NCBI GenBank assembly: GCA_001768965.1
Contig: MEMY01000095.1
Span: 1-33,361 of the forward strand
DNA: 33,361 nt
From: an archaeon RBG_16_50_20
Lineage (GTDB): Archaea > Thermoproteota > Bathyarchaeia > 40CM-2-53-6
Direction of reading: 5' to 3'
Shown here: piece after piece, positions 9,682-18,382 of the stretch
Layout: each line of letters starts with the position of its first letter
How positions within the stretch are numbered: the first letter of the stretch is position 1
The notes under the pieces: model-generated
What the model was told of the DNA's origin: nothing
The model's input: only the letters and a program-made list of their open reading frames with translations
The model's database searches: none
Made by a program: the position numbers and the translations under genes

Positions 9682-10581
9682 CTACTCTTCCTCACTGTCC
9701 GAGAGGGAATCGCCCATGAGTGCTTGGAATTCCTCAAAGGACAATTTGCCGCCCGAGCGCACCTTCTCGTTTGCAGCCTCCTTGTACTTCGATTTGAGCT
9801 TCTCGGCTTTCTCAACTTTCGATGAAACCTTAACCTCGCCTATCTGAGTTCGAATCTCGTCAATCCTTTGAAGATTGCTCCTCAGGGTCGCAATGGCTTC
9901 ATGGCGCTCTTTACTCTGTTCAACGTACTTCGCATGTCTCTGATCCGCTTCTTTCTTCTTCTCCGCGAGAACCTTCACAAGTTCATACATGGCTGTATGG
10001 ACGTGTTCGCTTTCGTCAGCGATCTTCGTCAGCTCCTCGTGGGTAGATTGTGCTTGGATTCGAAGAGCCCCCACCTCGACCTTCAGGCGTAGGAGTTTTT
10101 CCCTGACGTTCCTGAGCCCCTTGTGCTTAGCGAGGTTGGTTTCTAACGCACCAATCTTGGCGACTAAGCTCCGTTCGGCCTGTGTGGACAGAGGGTTAGT
10201 CTGAATATACCACTCAAAGCGCTTGATCTGTGTCAGGACCTCAGACATACTGCCATGCAACTGCTCGGAGATCTGACGCGCCTGTTCAAGGAGCTTGGAT
10301 AACGTCTCACGCTTCTTCGACGCCTCGTTCCGAAGCTCATCGCGCTTCGTCTTCAGATCCTTGACTTTGCCGTTCAGTGAATCTCTTTTTTCTTTCAGTT
10401 TCTTGGCTTCAGTCGAGATTCGTTTGACCTCTGCGTTGAGTTCATCGCGCTGCTTCAGGGTTTCATCGATCTGCGTTCTTAGAAGTCTAATTTCGGTCTT
10501 CTTGTTAGCGCTGCTTGCTTTGAGCTGTTCGAGTTCACGATAAAGGTGCTCGACGGGTGTCTGGATTGTTTTTGAATCCAT
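9682..10581 (-). CDS. Archaeal coiled-coil protein (COG1340-like)
   Basis: 299 aa, almost entirely charged coiled coil. Confidence 0.7.
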   Translation of the reverse strand: MDSKTIQTPVEHLYRELEQLKASSANKKTEIRLLRTQIDETLKQRDELNAEVKRISTEAKKLKEKRDSLNGKVKDLKTKRDELRNEASKKRETLSKLLEQARQISEQLHGSMSEVLTQIKRFEWYIQTNPLSTQAERSLVAKIGALETNLAKHKGLRNVREKLLRLKVEVGALRIQAQSTHEELTKIADESEHVHTAMYELVKVLAEKKKEADQRHAKYVEQSKERHEAIATLRSNLQRIDEIRTQIGEVKVSSKVEKAEKLKSKYKEAANEKVRSGGKLSFEEFQALMGDSLSDSEEE

Positions 10582-10604
10582 GAGAGCACCTCTCTCGCTG
10601 TGGT

Positions 10605-12509
10605 CTACCTTCTTTGGGCAGTTTTCTCGTCATACTTTCTTAGAGCCATGAAGATGAGGACTGAGCCGACTACGATTCCCAGAATGAGTGCAGCCAACAC
10701 CATAACCACCCAGCTCGGTGTTGCCAGGGCGAGAGTCAAGGCGTTTGAGGCTGTTTGAGCTGCTCTCACAGCGATCTCAACTGCCAATGTGTACTGCATT
10801 GAACCATATTTCCCGAGTGCCTTGTCAACTAGTGTTTTTGCGGAGGCCATCTGGTCTCCCACCGATCCCAAGGCCATTCGGCTGTTGAGAACATCTTGAG
10901 CTTCCGCAAGTGTGGTTGTCGCTGAGTTGATCAATTGATCTGCATGTGCTCTGTTGATTGCGTCTTTGTCGAACTGACTGAACTTATACTCCCAAGCCCA
11001 GTAGCTCATGGCCGATGATACGAAATCCTCAAGGTAACCGAACTGGTGGGGGTGCATTAAGCCGAGTGAATGGCCTGCCTCATGGATAATGGCCTGCGTG
11101 AAACCTATTCCTTTGCCTGGTTGAGGTGGGCTCACGTTATCCCCTCTTTTGAAATCGATCTGGCTCATTCCGATTAGCGCCAGATCTCCCAGGGAAATTC
11201 CAAGGAAATTGTTCTCATCAAGTTTGAGGGTCGCAACGTACCACTTGTAAGTGTATCCGAAGTAAATTCCGGCTGAGAAGGCGAATGCAAAGACTGGAAG
11301 CGTCACCTCATTCGAATCTCTTTTGACGGTGCCCGCGAATTCGGATAAGTGCTCCTGAAGGTACCTATAGATCGGACGTGTATCCACATACCTGCCGAGC
11401 GCGAGATCTGACGGGGGTGTAACTGTGTTCTCTATGATCACGCTTTGGAGATCTGGCTTCGCGCTTGCTTCTATGAAGTGGGTTTCCACTTGGATTTCTG
11501 AGTATGGCAGTATGTCTGTGTACGCCTCTTTGATGAGTTCTGGGTGGATTGTGCTTTCTATTGCAACAGCTGTTCTCTCCTTTTCTGTGCGGTTATCAAT
11601 GATGTTAACAACAATTCTGTAGGTCCGACTGTAGACAGGTTGGTACACGAAGACGGGAACCGCCAAGTTCAGAACAGCGTCATAGATATAGTCTGAAAGG
11701 AATTGCGTCAGCCATTGCTTCCCGTAGAGCGAGTGAAGGTTGAACCGATAGAGGTCTATGGCAATCTGCATCGGGATGTGTGGAACAGCCTCGGGGCTTG
11801 TCCAAGTCCAGAATTCGGGACCTGCTGCCATGTCCAGGTACCACAGCCTGTTTCGGCCACCCCATCCCACCGAGAAATCGCGATACCGGATCTGGTAGTC
11901 CAAGTCCTTGTCTACGTATTTTGTTGCGTAGTAATGGGGTGTGGCGCTAGACGGATTCTCGCTTTCCAATTGCTGTTCGGTAACGGAGGGTAAGCTCGTC
12001 AGATTTGCGAAGACGAATGTGTAACCGCTGGTCGGAAAGCCTCCGTAGCTTGCGTTGTTAGCTGCGAACCAGCTTTCAACTTTCTCTGCATCGTAGAAGT
12101 AGTTGCTTGTTATCGATTTGAACCAGGGATTATACATGAGCTTCTTCTGCTCGATTGACTTCAGGTAATTGACTAGACTGTCTTGGAACTCGGCCTTTGT
12201 GTAGACAAAATCGTAGGTTAGATCGTAAGAGACGCCCGTTATGTTGCCTGTCGAGAGCACGTTGTTGACCGAGTTCTGCACGGCATTTCCTCGCCACGTC
12301 AAGTAGTCTTGGTCGATTGTCTGTGCGTCGAACCCGATCAGCACGATCTTTATTGTCAATGGGACGGTTCGAACTGTGATCGTTTGAGTAGTAGCTGCCT
12401 CGTTTGATGAGAATCCTGCTGGCAACGAGGCGATGACTATGAGAAATACCAAAAGCATGGCGTTTGTAGTTTTCAAAGCGAACCCGCGATTGCACAGATG
12501 GCCCAACAC
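10605..12509 (-). CDS. Secreted/membrane-anchored metzincin-type metalloprotease
   Basis: N-terminal signal peptide, large ectodomain, HEAGHSLGLMHPH zinc motif, SSAMSYW Met-turn-like segment, C-terminal TM VVMVLAALILGIVVGSVLIFMAL. Confidence 0.75.
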   Translation of the reverse strand: MLGHLCNRGFALKTTNAMLLVFLIVIASLPAGFSSNEAATTQTITVRTVPLTIKIVLIGFDAQTIDQDYLTWRGNAVQNSVNNVLSTGNITGVSYDLTYDFVYTKAEFQDSLVNYLKSIEQKKLMYNPWFKSITSNYFYDAEKVESWFAANNASYGGFPTSGYTFVFANLTSLPSVTEQQLESENPSSATPHYYATKYVDKDLDYQIRYRDFSVGWGGRNRLWYLDMAAGPEFWTWTSPEAVPHIPMQIAIDLYRFNLHSLYGKQWLTQFLSDYIYDAVLNLAVPVFVYQPVYSRTYRIVVNIIDNRTEKERTAVAIESTIHPELIKEAYTDILPYSEIQVETHFIEASAKPDLQSVIIENTVTPPSDLALGRYVDTRPIYRYLQEHLSEFAGTVKRDSNEVTLPVFAFAFSAGIYFGYTYKWYVATLKLDENNFLGISLGDLALIGMSQIDFKRGDNVSPPQPGKGIGFTQAIIHEAGHSLGLMHPHQFGYLEDFVSSAMSYWAWEYKFSQFDKDAINRAHADQLINSATTTLAEAQDVLNSRMALGSVGDQMASAKTLVDKALGKYGSMQYTLAVEIAVRAAQTASNALTLALATPSWVVMVLAALILGIVVGSVLIFMALRKYDEKTAQRR

Positions 12510-12560
12510 ATTCAGCCGTCCCTAATTAATCCCTTACCCACATTTCCTCAAGATTGAGTC

Positions 12561-13298
12561 TTACTCGTCACCTAGAATCATTCTTGCGTCAACTATGCTT
12601 GCACCGGTCCCATACACCATGATAGGGTTTAGGTCCAATTGTTCAATTGACGAGTTCTCCAACATGATTTGAGAAGTGCCCTCAAGTATGCTGATTATGG
12701 CGTTTTCATCGCTTGGGCCCTGCCCCCTAATCCCTCTCAGCACAGGGTATGCGTGAATCTCTCTAATCATTTCCTGAGAATCCAAATCAGTCAATGGCGC
12801 GACTCTGAACGTCACGTCCTTGAGTACCTCGACAAAGATTCCTCCAAGACCAAACAACACCGTCGGTCCAAACTGGCTGTCCCGAAGACCACCCACTATG
12901 ACTTCCACGCCCTTCGGTGCCAAGTGTTGAACAAGCACACCTTCGAGACGAGCGCTCGTGTTGTACGATTTGGCGTTGTCAACGATTCGCTGATATCCAC
13001 GCTCAACTTCCTCCTTCGACTTCAAGTCGAGTAAGACAGCGTCCGCCTCAGTCTTGTGGAGGATATCTTGGGAGATGATCTTCAACACAATTGGGTAGCC
13101 TACTTTCTCAGCCAGCGCGATGGCCTCTGGCGCACTTTTGGCGACGCCGAATTCCGGGGTCGGCATTCTGTAAGCTCGACAGATCTCTTTTGCCTCAGGC
13201 TCTAGGAGAGCCTTCCTATTCTCGCTGAGAGCTCGGTGAATGATTTGCTCGACGATGAGCGGTGGCATTGAGGGCGCTTTCCTTGGGTCGACGTTCAA
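12561..13298 (-). CDS. ATP-grasp beta subunit of ADP-forming acetyl-CoA synthetase (stand-alone)
   Basis: KEICRAYRMPTPEFGVAKSAPEAIALAEKVGYPIVLKIISQDILHKTEADAV; GGLRDSQFGPTVLFGLGGIFVEVLKDVTFRVAPL. Confidence 0.9.
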   Translation of the reverse strand: MNVDPRKAPSMPPLIVEQIIHRALSENRKALLEPEAKEICRAYRMPTPEFGVAKSAPEAIALAEKVGYPIVLKIISQDILHKTEADAVLLDLKSKEEVERGYQRIVDNAKSYNTSARLEGVLVQHLAPKGVEVIVGGLRDSQFGPTVLFGLGGIFVEVLKDVTFRVAPLTDLDSQEMIREIHAYPVLRGIRGQGPSDENAIISILEGTSQIMLENSSIEQLDLNPIMVYGTGASIVDARMILGDE

Positions 13299-13386
13299 CG
13301 CAGCTCGGACCGCGTATTATACGATTACCTCGGGCAATGAGTTATGGGATGAATCTTGATCGTGCAAGACACGCTCACCTGGCTGC

Positions 13387-14151
13387 CTATGCTGAAGCTT
13401 CTTCTCCTCGGTTGAGTACTCGAGTTACCGCAGCGTTCAACTCCATGAGGCCTGTGGTCTCCTTAGCGGAGACTGGAATTGGTTCAGATAACAGTCCGGT
13501 CCTGAAAACAGCGTTCGCGAGATCTTTCACAAGAAGCGACAAATTCAGCTCCTTTGCCCTGCCAAGCGCGATGTCGAAGGATTCAGGTTCAGTTGCCCAA
13601 GTAACGATCTCATCTATCTCTTGCTCCGTAACGAGATCGATCTTGGAGAGGGCATAAATCTGGGGTTGCGTTATCCTGCTCTCAATGGCTGCAGCGAGAA
13701 ATACGTTGGAAATGAAGTTCAGCGGAGAGCGCGAAAAAGGCGCGTCCATCAGGTAGATCAATGCTTGACTATCCTCTGTTAGATGTCTCGCAATGAATCG
13801 GCCTCCTTCTCTGAAGGCGAAAAGTTCTATCTGACCAGGCGTGTCCACTAGGACAACGTCCGGGTTGGCCGCATCAATTTCCTCGCGCATTTCCTCCATG
13901 TGATCGGCGAGCAGGTCAGACGCCATGATGAGCGCGCCGTTCGGCCCGAGTTGATAATCCAGCATTAACTTCTGTACGTCCACGTATTGGCGGGCGTCGA
14001 TGTCGGGATTGTAGGGGAGCGCAGTGGCGCCGGGATCCATGTTGGCAACGATCACATCCTGTTCTCCTGCCTTGAGCCATTCTAGGTAAGCGGCAGTGAG
14101 TGTTGATTTTCCAGATCCTGCCATCCCCACAATGAACACGGAATATGCCAT
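13387..14151 (-). CDS. GPN-loop GTPase
   Basis: VGMAGSGKST; NMDPGATALPYNPDIDARQYV; LGPNGAL; VDTPGQIELF. Confidence 0.95.
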   Translation of the reverse strand: MAYSVFIVGMAGSGKSTLTAAYLEWLKAGEQDVIVANMDPGATALPYNPDIDARQYVDVQKLMLDYQLGPNGALIMASDLLADHMEEMREEIDAANPDVVLVDTPGQIELFAFREGGRFIARHLTEDSQALIYLMDAPFSRSPLNFISNVFLAAAIESRITQPQIYALSKIDLVTEQEIDEIVTWATEPESFDIALGRAKELNLSLLVKDLANAVFRTGLLSEPIPVSAKETTGLMELNAAVTRVLNRGEEASA

Positions 14152-14429
14152 GTGAGATTCCCCCGCGATAGTGCGCTAGCTCCTATCAAGTCTGCTGGAT
14201 TTCACTGGGAGGGAATTCTTTTCCGCACAACAAGTCATACTGTTCAGCGCTGCGATGATGAGCAAGCTAGAACAGGACTAGGTGACTGTGAACCCGGGCG
14301 CCAGAGCAGCAATTCGACTTCTCAGCAACTAGTCAGCCAGGTATTCGGTAAAGGTTTCTTTACTGAATTCATTTCCACTTAGCTGTTTAAGTGATGGGCG
14401 CGTTTCCTTCTGTTCGGCTGGGTGGGGTG

Positions 14430-14876
14430 ATGGAGGAACCGTCAGATTTGGGACTGGAAGACCAAGTCTTCAAGTCGCTCTCGCATCAGATCAGGCGTGA
14501 CATCATTCGTTATGTGGGTGAGAGATCGAAGGCGTCCTTCACGGAGATTCGAAACTCGTTGCGGATCGAAGACAGTTCTATGTTTTCCTATCACTTGAAC
14601 GGGTTGCGACCGCTATTGCAGCAGCATGACTCTAACTACCTTCTCAGTGATTTAGGAAGGCATGCATACAGGTTGATACTGGGAACGACCGCACTTGGGA
14701 CTGAAAGCAGACTAAAGATGAGAATCCGGTATGCGATTGTCGCAAACGCGTTGCTGTGGGCCAGAGTCATTTTCAGCATCTCAAATTGGCAGGGACACCT
14801 GCAGTCACAGACGATGATGTCACTGGCGGCCTTGTGGTTCATCAGCAATCTGATTCTATATCGCCTGAGCCTCTAG
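14430..14876 (+). CDS. ArsR-like winged-helix regulator with C-terminal TM segments
   Basis: VFKSLSHQIRRDIIRYVGERSKASFTEIRNSL..SMFSYHLNGLRPLL; ORF opens at 14391 but ATG 14430 follows GGTGGGGTG. Confidence 0.8.
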   Translation: MEEPSDLGLEDQVFKSLSHQIRRDIIRYVGERSKASFTEIRNSLRIEDSSMFSYHLNGLRPLLQQHDSNYLLSDLGRHAYRLILGTTALGTESRLKMRIRYAIVANALLWARVIFSISNWQGHLQSQTMMSLAALWFISNLILYRLSL

Positions 14877-14905
14877 GGGAACCGGCAACGCAGGAGTTCC
14901 GAGCG

Positions 14906-15071
14906 ACTGTCTGACAGTTGATCCTTGCTCTGGCAGCGTCAAAATGACCGTACTTCGCGAGGTTTTCTCGAAATGTGATTGAGGGCCATATGGCCCACGG
15001 TTTCCATGGCGCACTAGTTTTCTGGTGCGTTTGCCGCAGAGTAACATGTTGTATGCAAGAAGTTGCATACA
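14906..15071. repeat. Cluster of inverted repeats in convergent intergenic region
   Basis: ACTGTC-T-GACAGT (14906-14918); GGGCCATATGGCCC (14983-14996); CGCACTAG-tttt-CTGGTGCG (15010-15029, one G.U); TGTATGCAA-GAAG-TTGCATACA (15050-15071). Confidence 0.8.
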
Positions 15072-15113
15072 CCCCCCTCCTCCCGGTCCAAGAAACTGGA
15101 GGCGCAAAGGCGA

Positions 15114-15932
15114 CTATGCCTTAAGGGAGATTCTTGCTCCGACGTTTCGGATTTGGCGCGCCAAATCGCGTGATGCTCCAAGAACAGCCCGTTCCGCCCC
15201 TTCCGAATTTTGGGCTCTAGTTGAGAAGTGGAGGTCGATGTGAGGGCGTCCTCCAGCCTCAACGCCCCTCGGGTGGGACTTGATGTAAACCTTAGGCCAT
15301 TTCGCCATGATCTGGTCGATGATTGGCGCTAGCGACGATTCCATAATCCCCTGAACTCTCAGCCATTTCTCGGCGAATATCATCCCGCCCGTTTTAGCAA
15401 GAATGGCCTTCGAGGCTGATTCTCGGAAGATTGCTTTTGCTTCCTTTGGAACACCCGGCAAACAGAACACCTGAGTCTCCTTTACGGTTACTCGCACGGC
15501 GGGTGCGGTGCCAACAGGATTTCGAACAGGCTTGGCGCGAGCAGGAATTCGGGCCATTTTGAGGCGTGGCTGGGTCAATGAGATTCTTCGATTAGGGAAT
15601 CTTCGGGCATAATGCTCCCGAACCATCGCTAGAGCGATCCTGTCAACTCTGAGAGGCACCTTGAGCGCTCTGGCAACGGCCTTGAGCGTCATATCATCAA
15701 AGGTCGGTCCGATTCCCCCAGTCGTTATGAGGAAGTCGGGCTTTCTTCTTAGTGATTCTCTGATTGCGTGCGAAATCTCTTTGAGATTGTCCGGGACAGT
15801 AGTGATTCTGGAAACCGCGGCTCCCAACGAAGTTACGCGTGCCGCGATCCAAGAGGCATTCGTGTTAACCGTATTCCCGAGCAGAAGCTCATTTCCCACC
15901 GATAAAATCTCAACTATGCAGGGCATCCTCAA
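15114..15932 (-). CDS. CinA N-terminal / MoCF-fold protein
   Basis: VEILSVGNELLLGNTVNTNASWIAARVTSLGA; DFLITTGGIGPTFDDMTLKAVA; CLPGVPKE. Confidence 0.93.
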   Translation of the reverse strand: MRMPCIVEILSVGNELLLGNTVNTNASWIAARVTSLGAAVSRITTVPDNLKEISHAIRESLRRKPDFLITTGGIGPTFDDMTLKAVARALKVPLRVDRIALAMVREHYARRFPNRRISLTQPRLKMARIPARAKPVRNPVGTAPAVRVTVKETQVFCLPGVPKEAKAIFRESASKAILAKTGGMIFAEKWLRVQGIMESSLAPIIDQIMAKWPKVYIKSHPRGVEAGGRPHIDLHFSTRAQNSEGAERAVLGASRDLARQIRNVGARISLKA

Positions 15933-15980
15933 ACCCTCAATGAGAATGAGCGCAACGAGAACTAAACAGTATTTGTTCTA

Positions 15981-16019
15981 AGAGAAGCCGCGTTCGCGGT
16001 CTCTCACCGAGATGAGAGA
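15981..16019. promoter_or_regulatory. Two mutually exclusive stem-loops
   Basis: AGAGA-(AG)-CCGCG-TT-CGCGG-TCTCT (15981-16004) overlaps TCTCTCA-CCGAGA-TGAGAGA (16000-16019); they share TCTCT. Confidence 0.5.
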
Positions 16020-16022
16020 TCA

Positions 16023-16232
16023 CTAAGGCTTTTTCGAAAGCCACCATTTCAGGTAGTCATTCTGGCGGCGTCTGCGCTGCTCCTCGGGACTTTCAATATC
16101 ACGCAATTTGTTTCTGCCCTCCATGAGCTGCTGGGCACTTACAGTGAGCCCACAACTCTTGCATGTGTAAAATTTCTGTGCGCTGTCGTAGCTCAGTATG
16201 CCGCCACATTCAAGGCAGTAGTTCGTTGTCAC
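16023..16232 (-). CDS. Small zinc-ribbon protein
   Basis: 69 aa; CLECGG..CKSCG double CxxC, basic C-terminus. Confidence 0.75.
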   Translation of the reverse strand: MTTNYCLECGGILSYDSAQKFYTCKSCGLTVSAQQLMEGRNKLRDIESPEEQRRRRQNDYLKWWLSKKP

Positions 16233-16291
16233 TTGAAATTTGGTCTCCGCGTGTGTAAGGCAAAGTCGCGCTAGTTAAACCTGTAGCACGC

Positions 16292-18070
16292 TCAACCTGC
16301 CGCGGAAACGTAGTAAAATTCGCCAGAGCTTTTTTGCTCCTTGTCCAATTTGCTGTCCTGTTTGTTTATCCGCGGTCGCTTGGTATCTGGGTCCCTTCTG
16401 AATGTAACGCCCATGTCGGAGAGGAAGAGGTTCATTCCCTCGCGCAAAGGCAGCGGGTTGGATGCCTTTCCATCTCTGCTTCGGACGCCCTTGAAGACCA
16501 TGAGGCGGTCTGCGAGAAAATCCTGAGCGAGGATGTCATGCTCTACAACAAACGCAAACGCCTGTCGTGAGTCGACGAGATGCCGTAAAGCCTTCGCAAC
16601 GTTCAATCTTTCCTCAACATCCAAGAACGCACTTGGCTCGTCGAGCAAATACAGTTGCGCTTTTCGTCCAAGGGATGCAGCTATGGCGACACGCTGCAGT
16701 TCTCCGCCACTGAGCCCATCTATCTTTCGCTCGAGGAGCCTGTTAATGGAAAGAGGTCGTATGACCTCGTCGGTAAACAAAGATGAAGAGTAGTCGTCTG
16801 CAGCACTTGTAAGCAACTGTTCAACCGTGCCATCAAAGTCTGAGGAAATGTACTGCGGCTTGTAACTGACTTGAAGTTCGTTCTGGCTTGACTTCGTATA
16901 GAAATCGAGTAGCTCCTTTAAGAACGTCGTTTTTCCAATGCCGTTGGGGCCGATTATGCCAACGATCTCACCGGCATTCAGATGTCCAGCTTCAACTTCC
17001 AAGTGGAAGTTACCAACGATCTTGGTGATCTTCGGCCACTCGAGTTTAGCTTCCACCTCAAAGTCGATCTGCCTCGGCGGTCTGACATGAAAGCGGATGG
17101 GCTCATCTCTGAATCGCATGTTCTCATCGGGCAGAAACCCGATCAAATAGTCATTGATCCCACCCCTCGTCGGGTGCACATGTGACACGATTCCATAGGA
17201 CCCAGGCTGACCATAGACAAGGTAAACTTCATCGGAGAGGTAATCCAATACCGCCAAATCGTGCTCTGCCACAAGGACAGACTTGCCCTCGTCAACTAGC
17301 TTCCTGATGCTCCGTGCGGCTTGAACTCTCTGATACACATCCAAGTGACTCGATGGTTCATCGAACATGTACACGTCGGCATTCCTTGAAATCGCGGCCG
17401 CAATAGCAACTCTCTGAAGCTCTCCGCCGCTAAGCACCTTTGGCTCTCTGTCGAGGAGAGGTTCCAGCTCAAGCTCATGCACTAGTTCAGCTAGCTTTCC
17501 GCGCTCATCTGCCTTCTTCAGCAACTGACCCGTCTTTCCTTCGAGCAACGACCCAATCTTGTCAATATGCTGGGGCTTATGCACTACTTTCATCTTCTTG
17601 CCTGCGATCTGCTGGAAGTACTCGAAGAGGAGTGTTCCACGGTAACGTGAGAGCACTGTATCCCACTTGCTCTCAGTTTCGAGGGCTCCAAAATTGGGTG
17701 TAAGTTCCCCGGCCAAAATCCGTAAAGCCGTGCTCTTTCCTGTCCCATTTCTGCCGATGAGGCCTATGACCGTTCCAGGTTGTGGAACGGGCAATCGGAA
17801 GAGTTTGAATTCATTGACGCCGTAACTGTGAATGCACTCCCCATCCAGTTCCTGCGGCAGCTTCACGATGCTTATGGCATCAAAGGGGCATTTCTTGATG
17901 CAAATCCCACAACCTGTGCACAGGTCTTCATCGATTATCGGTTTCTTCTGTCCGGCAATGAATTTGATCGCGTACCTCCGGTTCAGAACTTCGGGGCAGA
18001 ACCGGTAACATGGAATGCCGCAATCATCAGGTTTGCAATGCTCCTTGTCCAGCGTAGCCACACGTAACAA
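16292..18070 (-). CDS. rli1: Ribosome-recycling ATPase ABCE1/Rli1 (TTG start)
   Basis: 4Fe-4S motifs (CKPDDCGIPCYRFCPEV, CTGCGICIKKCPF), two ABC domains (GRNGTGKST, GPNGIGKTT; two LSGGELQRVAIA). Confidence 0.97.
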   Translation of the reverse strand: MLRVATLDKEHCKPDDCGIPCYRFCPEVLNRRYAIKFIAGQKKPIIDEDLCTGCGICIKKCPFDAISIVKLPQELDGECIHSYGVNEFKLFRLPVPQPGTVIGLIGRNGTGKSTALRILAGELTPNFGALETESKWDTVLSRYRGTLLFEYFQQIAGKKMKVVHKPQHIDKIGSLLEGKTGQLLKKADERGKLAELVHELELEPLLDREPKVLSGGELQRVAIAAAISRNADVYMFDEPSSHLDVYQRVQAARSIRKLVDEGKSVLVAEHDLAVLDYLSDEVYLVYGQPGSYGIVSHVHPTRGGINDYLIGFLPDENMRFRDEPIRFHVRPPRQIDFEVEAKLEWPKITKIVGNFHLEVEAGHLNAGEIVGIIGPNGIGKTTFLKELLDFYTKSSQNELQVSYKPQYISSDFDGTVEQLLTSAADDYSSSLFTDEVIRPLSINRLLERKIDGLSGGELQRVAIAASLGRKAQLYLLDEPSAFLDVEERLNVAKALRHLVDSRQAFAFVVEHDILAQDFLADRLMVFKGVRSRDGKASNPLPLREGMNLFLSDMGVTFRRDPDTKRPRINKQDSKLDKEQKSSGEFYYVSAAG

Positions 18071-18153
18071 TCAGACACACCTCAATGAGAGAAAGAGATT
18101 GAAAGTTAGTTAGTGAATTGAGCAAAGAGATGAAAAACGGAGGCTGAACTTAG

Positions 18154-18270
18154 TCACCACTCCTCTTCTTCTCCCCAACCTTCGTCTTCGCCCCATTCAT
18201 CATCAGTCCAGTCGTCTTCTTCTCCGTCATTGTCCCAGTTTTCCTCTTCACTCAAGAGAAGAATCTCCAA
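18154..18270 (-). CDS. Very acidic, Trp-rich 38-aa mini-protein (TTG start, tentative)
   Basis: Manual translation: MEILLLSEEENWDNDGEEDDWTDDEWGEDEGWGEEEEW*; 20 Asp/Glu, 5 Trp, no Lys/Arg/His; TTTAAA at 18304-18309 lies about 35 nt upstream on the minus strand. Confidence 0.6.
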   Translation of the reverse strand: MEILLLSEEENWDNDGEEDDWTDDEWGEDEGWGEEEEW

Positions 18271-18303
18271 AACAGGAATCGCGTTACCCCCTAGATGTGA
18301 GAG

Positions 18304-18309
18304 TTTAAA
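18304..18309 (-). promoter_or_regulatory. Candidate TATA element for the acidic mini-ORF and possibly ABCE1
   Basis: AAAAGGTTTAAACTC on minus strand, suitably placed before 18270. Confidence 0.4.
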
Positions 18310-18382
18310 CCTTTTGGCTGAATTTGGAGCATTTCAGAATGTTCGTAAAGAGTCTGGACGATTCTAACCTGCCATACGGATG

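Noticed and set aside
14152-14382. 76-aa ORF between GPN GTPase and HTH gene
   Set aside because: Low-quality composition; lies in the divergent promoter region with no supporting start signal.
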